Below are positions 22,976 to 30,362 of a DNA stretch of 64,000 nt, piece after piece. A program made the position numbers and the translations under genes. The stretch is from NCBI GenBank assembly GCA_030653545.1, contig JAURZE010000005.1, positions 1 to 64,000 of the forward strand, in the 5' to 3' direction. How positions within the stretch are numbered: position 1 is the first letter of the stretch; each line of letters begins with the position of its first letter. The notes under the pieces were generated by a model that saw only the letters and a program-made list of their open reading frames with translations, did no database searches and was not told the DNA's origin. The stretch comes from Nitrospira sp. (lineage in GTDB: Bacteria; Nitrospirota; Nitrospiria; Nitrospirales; Nitrospiraceae).

Positions 22976-23509
22976 ATGGTCGGACTGCTTGTCTTCCTCG
23001 TGACTCCCTGTGTGATTCAGGCAGAAGAAATTCATTTGGAGAGCATTGGGTTGCGCGGAGGGGCGAGCGGAAGCTCTCCCATCGGAAAGAAGGAGACGCA
23101 ATTCTTCAATGAATTTGACCTCATGGCCAGCTGGTCGCTTCCCTGGGGATGGTACTCTGACTCCGGATGGGGCATCGGCACGAGGCTGATGGGGAGTGTC
23201 GGCGCATTGAGGGCCTCGGGTGATACGGCCTTTATCGCGACGATGGTGCCTGGCGTGGTATTGGGAAAAAAAGATGGCTGGCTGTCCTTAGAGGTCGGGG
23301 CAGGAGTCGCCCTTCTCTCCATGCACCAATTCGCTAACCAGGATATGGGAGGCGCCTTCCAGGTGGTGGGGGATATCGCGCTTCGAGCGAAGGTCTATCG
23401 GGGGATCGGCGTGGGCTATTGGTTTCATCATCTGTCCGATGCCTCGCTCTATGGAGACAATGGCCGTGGATATGATCTCCATATGATCGAGCTCAGCTAT
23501 CGGTTTTGA
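22976..23509 (+). CDS. pagL: PagL-like lipid A 3-O-deacylase (acyloxyacyl hydrolase)
   Basis: About 177 residues from MVGLLVFLVTPCVIQAEE, a signal peptide; the frame is open further upstream, so the start is provisional. The barrel body alternates aromatic strands (FFNEFDLMASWSLPW, GWLSLEVGAGVALL). The PagL catalytic region is YWFHHLSDASLYGDNGRGYD, whose H-x-S pair corresponds to the catalytic His and Ser. The later Glu in LHMIELSYRF could complete the triad. The C-terminal Phe fits outer-membrane insertion. It would remove an acyl chain from lipid A and modify the outer leaflet. It is a single gene. Confidence 0.8.
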   Translation: MVGLLVFLVTPCVIQAEEIHLESIGLRGGASGSSPIGKKETQFFNEFDLMASWSLPWGWYSDSGWGIGTRLMGSVGALRASGDTAFIATMVPGVVLGKKDGWLSLEVGAGVALLSMHQFANQDMGGAFQVVGDIALRAKVYRGIGVGYWFHHLSDASLYGDNGRGYDLHMIELSYRF

Positions 23510-23564
23510 CGCAAGACGGCATCGGCGTCAGCAGTCTCCCCGCACCGCCTATTCTCTTCCTCCA

Positions 23565-23593
23565 TTGCGGCCACGCGCTAAGGCTCGTATGAT
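23565..23593 (+). promoter_or_regulatory. Promoter of the flavin reductase gene, leaderless type
   Basis: TTGCGG (23565-23570), a 17-base spacer and TATGAT (23588-23593), then exactly 6 bases to the ATG at 23600. No Shine-Dalgarno site is present. Confidence 0.65.
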
Positions 23594-23599
23594 GACCGC

Positions 23600-24334
23600 A
23601 TGACTGCTGATTCTGTCAGGCGCATTCAGTCGAAGCAGCCGGTGCCGTATGAGCTGACGGCGATTCATCTCGATACCCACGACACGAAGACCTTCCACTT
23701 TGCCCTTCCGAGCGATACCACGCTGGACATGTTGCCGGGTGACCATCTCTACGTCCACGCGACGATCGACGGGAAATCCGTCAAACGCCCCTACACGCCT
23801 TCGTCGATGCCCGGCGCCACGGGCTCCTTCGATCTGACTGTGAAGCGATACGAGACGGGGGTGATTTCGCGCTATCTCCATGATCGGCAAGTCGGGGAGA
23901 CGGTGCTGATGAGCGGGCCGAATCCGGGAGGCCATTGGGTAGACGGGATGGCGAAGAAAGTCGGTTTCGTGGCCGGCGGCTCCGGCATCACGCCGATGAT
24001 TGCGATCATTCGTTGGATTCTAGCCAGGAACCAGAACGTCGAATTGTTTCTGCTGTATGCGAACAAGACCGAGGCTGACATTATTTTCCGCGCAGAGTGG
24101 GATGCGTACGTCCGCGCTCACTCGAACTTCCATTGCCATCATGTCTTGAACGAGCCGCCTGTTGGCTGGAGTCAAGGAACCGGCCGCATCAGCGAGGTGA
24201 CGCTACGCACGCATCTTCCGGCGTCCGGTGCCGACACGGTCATCTTTCTCTGTGGCCCCCCGCCGATGGTCGATGCGATCGAAACGACGCTCAAATCGAT
24301 CGGTCACGCCGAGCAGGCGATCATCCTGCCGTAG
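23600..24334 (+). CDS. FAD/NAD(P)-dependent flavin oxidoreductase (cytochrome b5 reductase type)
   Basis: A 244-residue two-domain reductase. The FAD domain has GKSVKRPYTPSS (R-x-Y-T/S FAD motif) and YETGVISRYLHDRQVGETV. The NAD(P) domain has GFVAGGSGITPMIAIIRWIL, LLYANKTEADIIFRAE and the C-terminal FLCGPPPMVDAIE, with the Cys-Gly hydride-transfer motif. No iron-sulfur or heme domain is fused, so a separate acceptor is needed (cytochrome b5-like, flavodoxin or ferredoxin). The start is set by the promoter 6 bases upstream, which predicts a leaderless message. Confidence 0.9.
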   Translation: MTADSVRRIQSKQPVPYELTAIHLDTHDTKTFHFALPSDTTLDMLPGDHLYVHATIDGKSVKRPYTPSSMPGATGSFDLTVKRYETGVISRYLHDRQVGETVLMSGPNPGGHWVDGMAKKVGFVAGGSGITPMIAIIRWILARNQNVELFLLYANKTEADIIFRAEWDAYVRAHSNFHCHHVLNEPPVGWSQGTGRISEVTLRTHLPASGADTVIFLCGPPPMVDAIETTLKSIGHAEQAIILP

Positions 24335-24454
24335 CGAACGCACGCATCACTGGACATAGATCGGAGACGTGCGGCAGCACTTTCTGCGGTACGGTGTGTG
24401 TGCGCGCGCTGATTGCCGGCAGGTCTCTGTTCGGTACGACGTGCGAGACTGTCC

Positions 24455-27019
24455 TCACCGGCCGAGGAGCCCCTTCAACAGGTCTTTGCCTTGTTGTTGA
24501 AGGTCTTTAGGATTGGTCGTGCCTTCCAGCAGCCCTTTGACCGCTTCGTTCACTTTCTCTTTCACCTGCTCCTGGACTTTTCCGGTCAGCTCCTTGGTAT
24601 CTAACGCGTAGGCGGGAGCTTGTATGCTGCCGGTGATCTGGAAGGGGAGTCTGAGCCGCCCTTCCTTCAGCGCGATTCTGGCAATGGGTGAGGACGATGC
24701 CAGTTTCTGGCTGAGAGCGGGAGACAGGTGCAAGTTCACAGCAAGGTTGAGCGCCTGGTCGAATCCGACGGTGCCGGCGCCTGTGGCTTGGAAGTCGTGG
24801 CTATCGATCAGCAGTTTCTGCACAGTGACGAGGCCCTGCTTGATCATGACATCGGTTTCAATCGCCGAGAATGCGGTCGTTTTGAGGCGATCCGGCGAGA
24901 GGCCTGCCACCTTCAAGAGCGTGACCGCCTCCTCCATCAGGTTAATCCCTTCGATCTTCCCGTTCTTGATCCGCAGATGTCCCGGTCCCTCCAACGCCTT
25001 GGTCAGGTCCGGCATGGTGAAGCCGCTTCCTGTGACGGCCAGATCCATGGCAGCCGTTCCGCTCATTGAGACCTTGCTGTCCGGACTGATGGCCGCCAGC
25101 GCGGGGCCGAGTTGGAGTCCGTCGATCCTGACCTTGCCGCGAAACGGCGGAGTCGGCGAGGCTGTCGACATTTCTCCGTCCGCCTTGAACTGGCCGTCGA
25201 ACAGCTGGAAGGAGGCGTTGGAAAGACGCGCGTTCGGCCCCTTGAGATCGGCATTTATGAGCAGGTTTTTGAGTTCGACGGATTTCGCGAGCCCGGTATC
25301 GATCGGTAGATCTCCTGTCTGCACCGAGGGCGATGAGAGAATCACGTTCGCCTGGCCGCCCAGCAGGGTGCCTTTGACCGACAGAACAGATTTTCCCAGG
25401 ATGACCCCAAGGCGCAGGTCGGAGATATCAGCGATCTCCAACGGAGGTGCCGACGGTTTGAACGGCACACGGGTCTTGGCCGTGACGGTGAGATCCTTGA
25501 TCTCCACTGGCTTGGCTAGCGGGATGGCGATCGGCAAGTCAGCGGTATTGAGCGAAGGGGATGAGAGCGTCACATTGGCCTGACCGTTGAGAACCGTTCC
25601 TTTGAGGTGCAGGAGTGACTGGCCCAGCGCGACGGCGACCCGCAGGTCGGAGACATCGGCAATTTCCAATGGGGGTGCAGCGGGATTGAAGGGGACGCGT
25701 GTTTTGGCGGTGACGGACAGATCTTTGAGCTCCACCGGTTTGGTCAGCGGGACGGCGATCGGCAGGTCAGCGGTATTCACGGAAGGCGAAGAGAGGGTCA
25801 TGGCGGCCTGGCCGTTGAGGACGGTACCCTTCGCCTGGATCAGCGATTGGCCCAGTGCGATGGCGACCCGCAGGTCGGAGACATCGGCGATTTCCAGCGG
25901 CGGTGCCGTCGGTTTGAATGGCACACGGGTCTTGGCCGTAACGGTGAGATCCTTCAACTCCACTGGCTTGGTCATCGGCACGGCGATCGGCAGATCAGCG
26001 GTGTTGAGTGAAGCGGATGACACCGTCACATTGGCCTGGCCGTTGAGGACGGTCCCTTTGAGGTGTACGGAGGAGCGTCCCATGATGAGCGCCAGGCTCA
26101 GATTCGAGATGTCTGCCAGCTCCAGGGGCGACACTCCTTGCTTGAACGGGTATGGCGCTTTGGCGGTCATCAGCAGATCCTTGATCAGCACCGGCTTCTG
26201 CAGCGGCAAGGCCACGGGAAGATCGGCCGTATTGATGGCGGGAGCAGACAGGGTCGCATCCAACCTGCCTCCGACGAGTGCCCCCTTCACAGCGAGCGCG
26301 ACCTTGCCGAATCCCAAGGCGAAGTTGTACTGCTGCACTTCGAGTGTTTCGACCAGCGGGCCGAACTCACCGTCCAACGTGACCGGAAGATCATAGGGCA
26401 GCACTGTGGCCTTGAGGTGGACCGAAGGCGTGTGCCCGAGACGGACGGACTTCAGCAGCAGTTCAAGGTTCTGCACCTGGTATTCCGTGACCGGGGCCGT
26501 CGAAAGATCGCGATAGGTCAGCCTTCCGCCTTCGATCGAGACGCGATCCACGGCGAATAAGGCCAAGAGCTGCAACGGATCGCGTCCGGGAGGCGGAACC
26601 GTGCCAGGCTCTGCGGTAGACGGGGTCGTCGTCCTGGCTCCGATGGTCGACACATTCATCACGCCGTCTTTGTTGGTGATGACCGTGATAACCGGATCGC
26701 GGAGAGAAATCTCTTCGACTTCCACTTGCTGACTCAGGAGAGGCAGAAGTTTCACCCCGACGTCCAACGACGTCAGCGATGCAAAGGGCCCGGCACTGAA
26801 GGACGGATCGTCGAGGATGGTCACCCCGCCCACACGGGCGCCGAGGCGCGGCCAGATGGTCAGGCGGATATCTTGGAGCTGGACCTTGCGATTCAGCGCC
26901 TCTTCGATCAGCGGTTTGTACCGGTCTTGATACTGGTTTAGATCGATGAGAAACGGCAGCGCGAGGATCACGCCGACGAGGAGCACGAATCCGATAATCA
27001 GGCTGACGACAATTTTCAC
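24455..27019 (-). CDS. AsmA-family envelope protein with internal 76-residue repeats
   Basis: An 854-residue protein. The N-terminal signal anchor (VVSLIIGFVLLVGVILALPF) and LNQYQDRYKPLIEEALNRKV plus DIRLTIWPRLGARVGGVTI are typical AsmA/DUF748 features. The middle (about residues 250-590) is a tandem array of about five 76-residue units with the core AKTRVPFKPTAPPLEIADV. The C-terminal AsmA_2 region (GPGHLRIKNGKIEGINLMEE, FSAIETDVMIKQG, FQITGSIQAPAYALDTKEL) ends in a long helix. Proteins of this class bridge inner and outer membrane and are implicated in phospholipid transport. The start is a GTG at 27019 behind GGAGA. It has a consensus promoter. Confidence 0.88.
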   Translation of the reverse strand: MKIVVSLIIGFVLLVGVILALPFLIDLNQYQDRYKPLIEEALNRKVQLQDIRLTIWPRLGARVGGVTILDDPSFSAGPFASLTSLDVGVKLLPLLSQQVEVEEISLRDPVITVITNKDGVMNVSTIGARTTTPSTAEPGTVPPPGRDPLQLLALFAVDRVSIEGGRLTYRDLSTAPVTEYQVQNLELLLKSVRLGHTPSVHLKATVLPYDLPVTLDGEFGPLVETLEVQQYNFALGFGKVALAVKGALVGGRLDATLSAPAINTADLPVALPLQKPVLIKDLLMTAKAPYPFKQGVSPLELADISNLSLALIMGRSSVHLKGTVLNGQANVTVSSASLNTADLPIAVPMTKPVELKDLTVTAKTRVPFKPTAPPLEIADVSDLRVAIALGQSLIQAKGTVLNGQAAMTLSSPSVNTADLPIAVPLTKPVELKDLSVTAKTRVPFNPAAPPLEIADVSDLRVAVALGQSLLHLKGTVLNGQANVTLSSPSLNTADLPIAIPLAKPVEIKDLTVTAKTRVPFKPSAPPLEIADISDLRLGVILGKSVLSVKGTLLGGQANVILSSPSVQTGDLPIDTGLAKSVELKNLLINADLKGPNARLSNASFQLFDGQFKADGEMSTASPTPPFRGKVRIDGLQLGPALAAISPDSKVSMSGTAAMDLAVTGSGFTMPDLTKALEGPGHLRIKNGKIEGINLMEEAVTLLKVAGLSPDRLKTTAFSAIETDVMIKQGLVTVQKLLIDSHDFQATGAGTVGFDQALNLAVNLHLSPALSQKLASSSPIARIALKEGRLRLPFQITGSIQAPAYALDTKELTGKVQEQVKEKVNEAVKGLLEGTTNPKDLQQQGKDLLKGLLGR
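25262..26270 (-). repeat. Tandem 228-bp repeats inside the AsmA gene
   Basis: The segment around GAGATCCTTGA/CTCCAC...GGCGATCGGCA recurs at about 25262, 25490, 25718, 25946 and 26174, each 228 bases apart, equal to 76 codons. The three central units are nearly identical in DNA; the outer two are diverged. Confidence 0.85.
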
Positions 27020-27042
27020 AAGAGCATCTCCGATCTCATTGC

Positions 27043-27071
27043 AGTATAGGAAGCAAGTGGCTGAGGGTCAA
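27043..27071 (-). promoter_or_regulatory. Promoter of the AsmA gene
   Basis: On the minus strand TTGACC (27066-27071), a 17-base spacer and TATACT (27043-27048). The GTG start at 27019 lies about 24 bases downstream with its ribosome binding site between. Confidence 0.7.
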
Positions 27072-27251
27072 TGCAGGAGAGTGGCTCAGGTTGTGCGAGT
27101 GGAATGGCGACAGCTGTGCCGCAACCTCTTTTGGCCGTGGGGCTTACTCACGCTTTTCGGTGCTCTGTCTCAGGCCGACTGTCTATTGTTCCTGATGGAT
27201 TGTGACCGATATAGGATACGGGGCTTGGCAAGATCGTCAGGAGTAGATTAT

Positions 27252-27296
27252 ATGTGTGGCATTCTCGGTCTGGCAGGGCCTGTCCCGTCTGAATGA
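27252..27296 (+). pseudogene. Relic: first 14 codons of a class II glutamine amidotransferase
   Basis: An ATG at 27252, preceded by AGGAG with 8-base spacing, opens MCGILGLAGPVPSE and then a stop. MCGILGLAG with Cys as residue 2 is the N-terminus of asparagine synthetase-type enzymes, where the Cys becomes the N-terminal nucleophile. Nothing of the remaining enzyme follows. The simplest reading is a gene deleted down to its ribosome binding site and first codons. Confidence 0.6.
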
Positions 27297-27346
27297 AGGG
27301 GATTCTTTCCCGAGTTTGTTCAGGAGCCCGGCATGAAGGATCGATC

Positions 27347-28900
27347 ATGAACGACTCCGGGGATATCCACGGACTGGTCCCGGGATGTAACCGGCGGCAG
27401 TTTCTCTCGTGGGCTTTGGCGATGGCAGGAGTTTCCCTGTGTCGCCCTTCTCTCACCGGTGCGTGTAGCCATCCTCTCGCTCAGGCTCCTACTTGTGCTC
27501 CCGTAAATTGGCTTGATGGAGGACGGCCGGCCGTTGAAGGGTATTCCGACCGGCGGAGCTATCGGTCTGGAGATCAGGTCACCCTCTTCATGTCGGCCTC
27601 GCAACCCACCAGCGCCACTGTGGCGATCCATCGGCTTGGCGCAGAGGCGACGCTGGTCTGGTCGGCGTCTGCTTGGGTGCCGCCAAAGGCCATTCCTCCT
27701 GACGCATCTGAGCGCGGGTGTGGATGGGATGACGGAGAGAGTGGCCAGGTCTCTTTTGAAGTACCGGCGGGTTGGTCGTCAGGGTTTTACCGAATCACGA
27801 TGAGTCCATCCTCCAGTGACGGGCGGGCGCGCGACGGAGAAGCCTTTTTCGTAGTGCGTGCACCGGACTCCGTCCCACAAGTTTCCACCCTCCTGCTGGT
27901 CTCAACCAATACATACGGCGCGTACAATAATTATGGCGCCTCAACCGCAGCCGGGATCGTCACGACCCGCGGCGGCTTCTATGATCAGGCACGTGAGGTT
28001 TCTTTCCACCGGCCCTTGCCGGCAGGATTCCTCTCTCCCTACGACTGTCGTCGGAGTCACGATCCGAGCCGTCAGAGCCCGTATGCCGGATGGGATAAGT
28101 GGGAATGGCCTTTTGTGCAGTGGGCCGAACGGAACAAGATCGTCCTCGACTATGCCACGAACGAAGATCTGGAGCGGGATCCCGGTCTGTTGTCCCGGTA
28201 TCGTCTCGTTCTGAGCGTGGGGCATGATGAGTACTGGTCCATGGGAATGCGTGGGGCCCTCGATCGCTATATCCGGGCTGGGGGCAACGCGGCATTTTTC
28301 AGCGGGAACGTCTGCTACAGAAACGTCCGGTTGGATCTGGCGGGTTCGCGACTCATCTTGGAAGGCGACATGGACGGTGTCGCCTTATGGAGTCACCGCG
28401 ACGGGCCGAATCAGCCGGAGAATCGGCTAACCGGTGTCAGTTTCTGTTACGGCGCGCTACGCCCCGATCCGATTCCTTATACGATTTATCATCCCAAGCA
28501 TTGGATGTTCGAAGGCCTTTGGCCGGGAGGCTACCGCCCGGGACAGTTTCCTCTGGTGGGCTGCATCGGCTATGAGTGCGACGGCTGTGATATCGAGTGG
28601 GCCGGTGGGGTTCCTGCAGCGAGCCATCGGGACGGCACTCCTGCGAACTTTCAGATACTGGGGCTCGCTCCTGGTCGGATGCCGGACTATGAAGCCACCG
28701 TGCATTCGAATGCACTCTTTGGTCGTGGGGATGGGTTCACACCCTGGGGAAGAGACCTGCGCCAAGGAGCCGCTGTGTTGGGGCTATGGGCCGATGGCGG
28801 AACTGTTGTGACGGTTGGATGCACTGAATGGGCCCGTCATCTCGATGATCCGCTCGTGACCCAAATCACCAGGAACATCATCAGACGTCTTGCTTCGTAA
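27347..28900 (+). CDS. Exported N,N-dimethylformamidase beta-like protein
   Basis: 517 residues from the ATG at 27347 (AAGGA upstream). The N-terminus GCNRRQFLSWALAMAGVSLC is a twin-arginine signal. A beta-sandwich follows (SYRSGDQVTLFMSASQPTSA to SGFYRITMSPSS). The large C-terminal part contains STNTYGAYNNYGASTAAG, LDYATNEDLERDP, VGHDEYWSMGMRGALDRYIR and AAFFSGNVCYRNVRL, and ends with VTVGCTEWARHL; these are typical of the DMFase large-subunit-like domain. It may hydrolyse an amide in the periplasm; the substrate is unknown and no small subunit is adjacent. Its start lies 50 bases after the amidotransferase relic. Confidence 0.8.
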   Translation: MNDSGDIHGLVPGCNRRQFLSWALAMAGVSLCRPSLTGACSHPLAQAPTCAPVNWLDGGRPAVEGYSDRRSYRSGDQVTLFMSASQPTSATVAIHRLGAEATLVWSASAWVPPKAIPPDASERGCGWDDGESGQVSFEVPAGWSSGFYRITMSPSSSDGRARDGEAFFVVRAPDSVPQVSTLLLVSTNTYGAYNNYGASTAAGIVTTRGGFYDQAREVSFHRPLPAGFLSPYDCRRSHDPSRQSPYAGWDKWEWPFVQWAERNKIVLDYATNEDLERDPGLLSRYRLVLSVGHDEYWSMGMRGALDRYIRAGGNAAFFSGNVCYRNVRLDLAGSRLILEGDMDGVALWSHRDGPNQPENRLTGVSFCYGALRPDPIPYTIYHPKHWMFEGLWPGGYRPGQFPLVGCIGYECDGCDIEWAGGVPAASHRDGTPANFQILGLAPGRMPDYEATVHSNALFGRGDGFTPWGRDLRQGAAVLGLWADGGTVVTVGCTEWARHLDDPLVTQITRNIIRRLAS

Positions 28901-28972
28901 TCAGGCTCCGCGCAGCATGCCGCGCGACTTCCCTTGTGTTCGATCACGCGCGACTACTGACGGAGTGGTGCG

Positions 28973-29854
28973 TTACAGTTTGCCATCTGATGATCTGTTA
29001 AAGCGATCGGCGAGGAGAATGCCCGTGGTTTTCAGCTTCTGCTCACTGATGGTGGACCGGACGGCCGAGAGCCGGTTGGAAAAATCAGGATGCGTTTTGA
29101 AGAAGGCCCGGTCGTCGCCTTTGAGGGTCCGTAACCGGTCCAGAAACGTCTCGTAAGCAGTTGGATCGTACCCCACGCGCGATGCGAAGGTGACTCCCAA
29201 TCGGTCGGACTCCAACTCTTTTCCCTGGTCCAGCCCCTCATCCAACAGCTTCTTGACCGCTCCATCGATCACATTCTTGAACGCGTCGGGATTCTTGTTC
29301 GCGTAAGCCAGGCCTGCTTCTGCCACGCCGGCGATCTGTTTGGACCGCTGAATGACGTCAAGGATATGTTTCTGGGTGACGTGACCGATCTCATGGCCCA
29401 ACACCGCCGCAAGCTCGGCTTCGTTCTTGATCGTTTTCAACAACCCGCGGGTGACGAAGATGTAGCCGGCGGGGGCGGCGAAGGCGTTGATCGAGTCGTG
29501 GTTGAGGACGGCAAACCGATAGTCGATGTCAGCCCGATCACAGGTCAACGCGACGCTGCGGCCGACCAGGTTCACATATCGGGTCAGGTCCGGCTGATCG
29601 TAGATCCCGCCATAGCGGGCCACGACCTGCAAGGCGATCGCTTGCCCGATGGTTTGCTCCTCTTCGTATCCGATGGGTAGTAGCCCGCCGATGAGCGTTC
29701 CGCCGCCGTGAATTGTTTTTGCCAGCCGTTCGTTTCCCGAGCTTCGCGCGGCGCCTTCGGCGGCCTTCTGCATTTCCGCGCAGCCGGTCAGACCGGCGGT
29801 CGCGTACAGCACCAGACCGGCAACCAGGAGCCCGTGTGATGACCTATTCTGCAT
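28973..29854 (-). CDS. M48-family metalloprotease lipoprotein
   Basis: 293 residues from the ATG at 29854. A lipobox (ATAGLTGCAEMQ) anchors it to a membrane. The peptidase core has FVTRGLLKTIKNEAELAAVLGHEIGHVTQKHI, with the zinc motif HEIGH, and a third-ligand region ELESDRLGVTFASRVGYDPTAYETF. The C-terminal FFKTHPDFSNRLSAVRSTI is the usual M48 tail. It is a periplasmic BepA/LoiP-like protease probably involved in outer-membrane quality control. Its start overlaps the end of the SH3 gene by 11 bases. It is the last gene of the cyclase operon. Confidence 0.92.
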   Translation of the reverse strand: MQNRSSHGLLVAGLVLYATAGLTGCAEMQKAAEGAARSSGNERLAKTIHGGGTLIGGLLPIGYEEEQTIGQAIALQVVARYGGIYDQPDLTRYVNLVGRSVALTCDRADIDYRFAVLNHDSINAFAAPAGYIFVTRGLLKTIKNEAELAAVLGHEIGHVTQKHILDVIQRSKQIAGVAEAGLAYANKNPDAFKNVIDGAVKKLLDEGLDQGKELESDRLGVTFASRVGYDPTAYETFLDRLRTLKGDDRAFFKTHPDFSNRLSAVRSTISEQKLKTTGILLADRFNRSSDGKL

Positions 29855-30362
29855 ATTCGCCGAGCCTCCCGGCTTTGAGGAATGCCTGGATATCATCCTC
29901 AGCAATCTTGTTGGCGGTCATTCGATCCACGGCGTCGCGATGCTGCTGGGTAATCCCCGCCCGATTGGCATAACCCTCCGAGGCTTTATCAAGCCCGCGG
30001 GCGCCGGCCGAAGCGGTGACGCCCGAGGCCTCGGTTCGTCTGAACCCTTTCCCCAGGGCGGCCAGCTCGTTGTCCCCTCCCGCCGGTTTCGACTCGGACA
30101 CATGATTGGCATAGATCCACCCTTGGACCCCCTTGGCGGTTCGTACTTGCAGCCAGCGCTCCTCGCGTTTCACCACTTCCAGGCTCTCGCCGAGCTTGAG
30201 GCTGGCGACGACCGGGTCCAGGGACGTCTTTCCTGAGCGCAACTGCGCGCTCTTGGCCGCGACGTATAGGGTTTCGCCGAAGGCGGCGTCGGTCATGGCG
30301 ATGACCATGAAGACCATGGCGGCAAGGAAGGCATGTCGGTGATTCACGGGAGCCTCGCTCAC
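29844..30362 (-). CDS. Exported SH3-domain protein
   Basis: 172 residues. A signal peptide (FLAAMVFMVIAMTDAAFG) precedes a bacterial SH3 (SH3b) domain at about residues 30-90: LYVAAKSAQLRSGKTSLDPVVASLKLGESLEVV, EERWLQVRTAKGVQGWIYANHV. The C-terminal half is helical and charged (DKASEGYANRAGITQQHRDAVDRMTANKIAEDDI). SH3b domains often bind peptidoglycan. The gene overlaps both neighbours (cyclase by 4 bases, protease by 11), so it is translated in series with them. Confidence 0.88.
   Translation of the reverse strand: MSEAPVNHRHAFLAAMVFMVIAMTDAAFGETLYVAAKSAQLRSGKTSLDPVVASLKLGESLEVVKREERWLQVRTAKGVQGWIYANHVSESKPAGGDNELAALGKGFRRTEASGVTASAGARGLDKASEGYANRAGITQQHRDAVDRMTANKIAEDDIQAFLKAGRLGEYAE

Noticed and set aside
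25262-26270. Regular repeats, first considered as a repeat array
   Set aside because: The 228-bp units are in-frame protein repeats of the AsmA gene, with no short spacers as in CRISPR.
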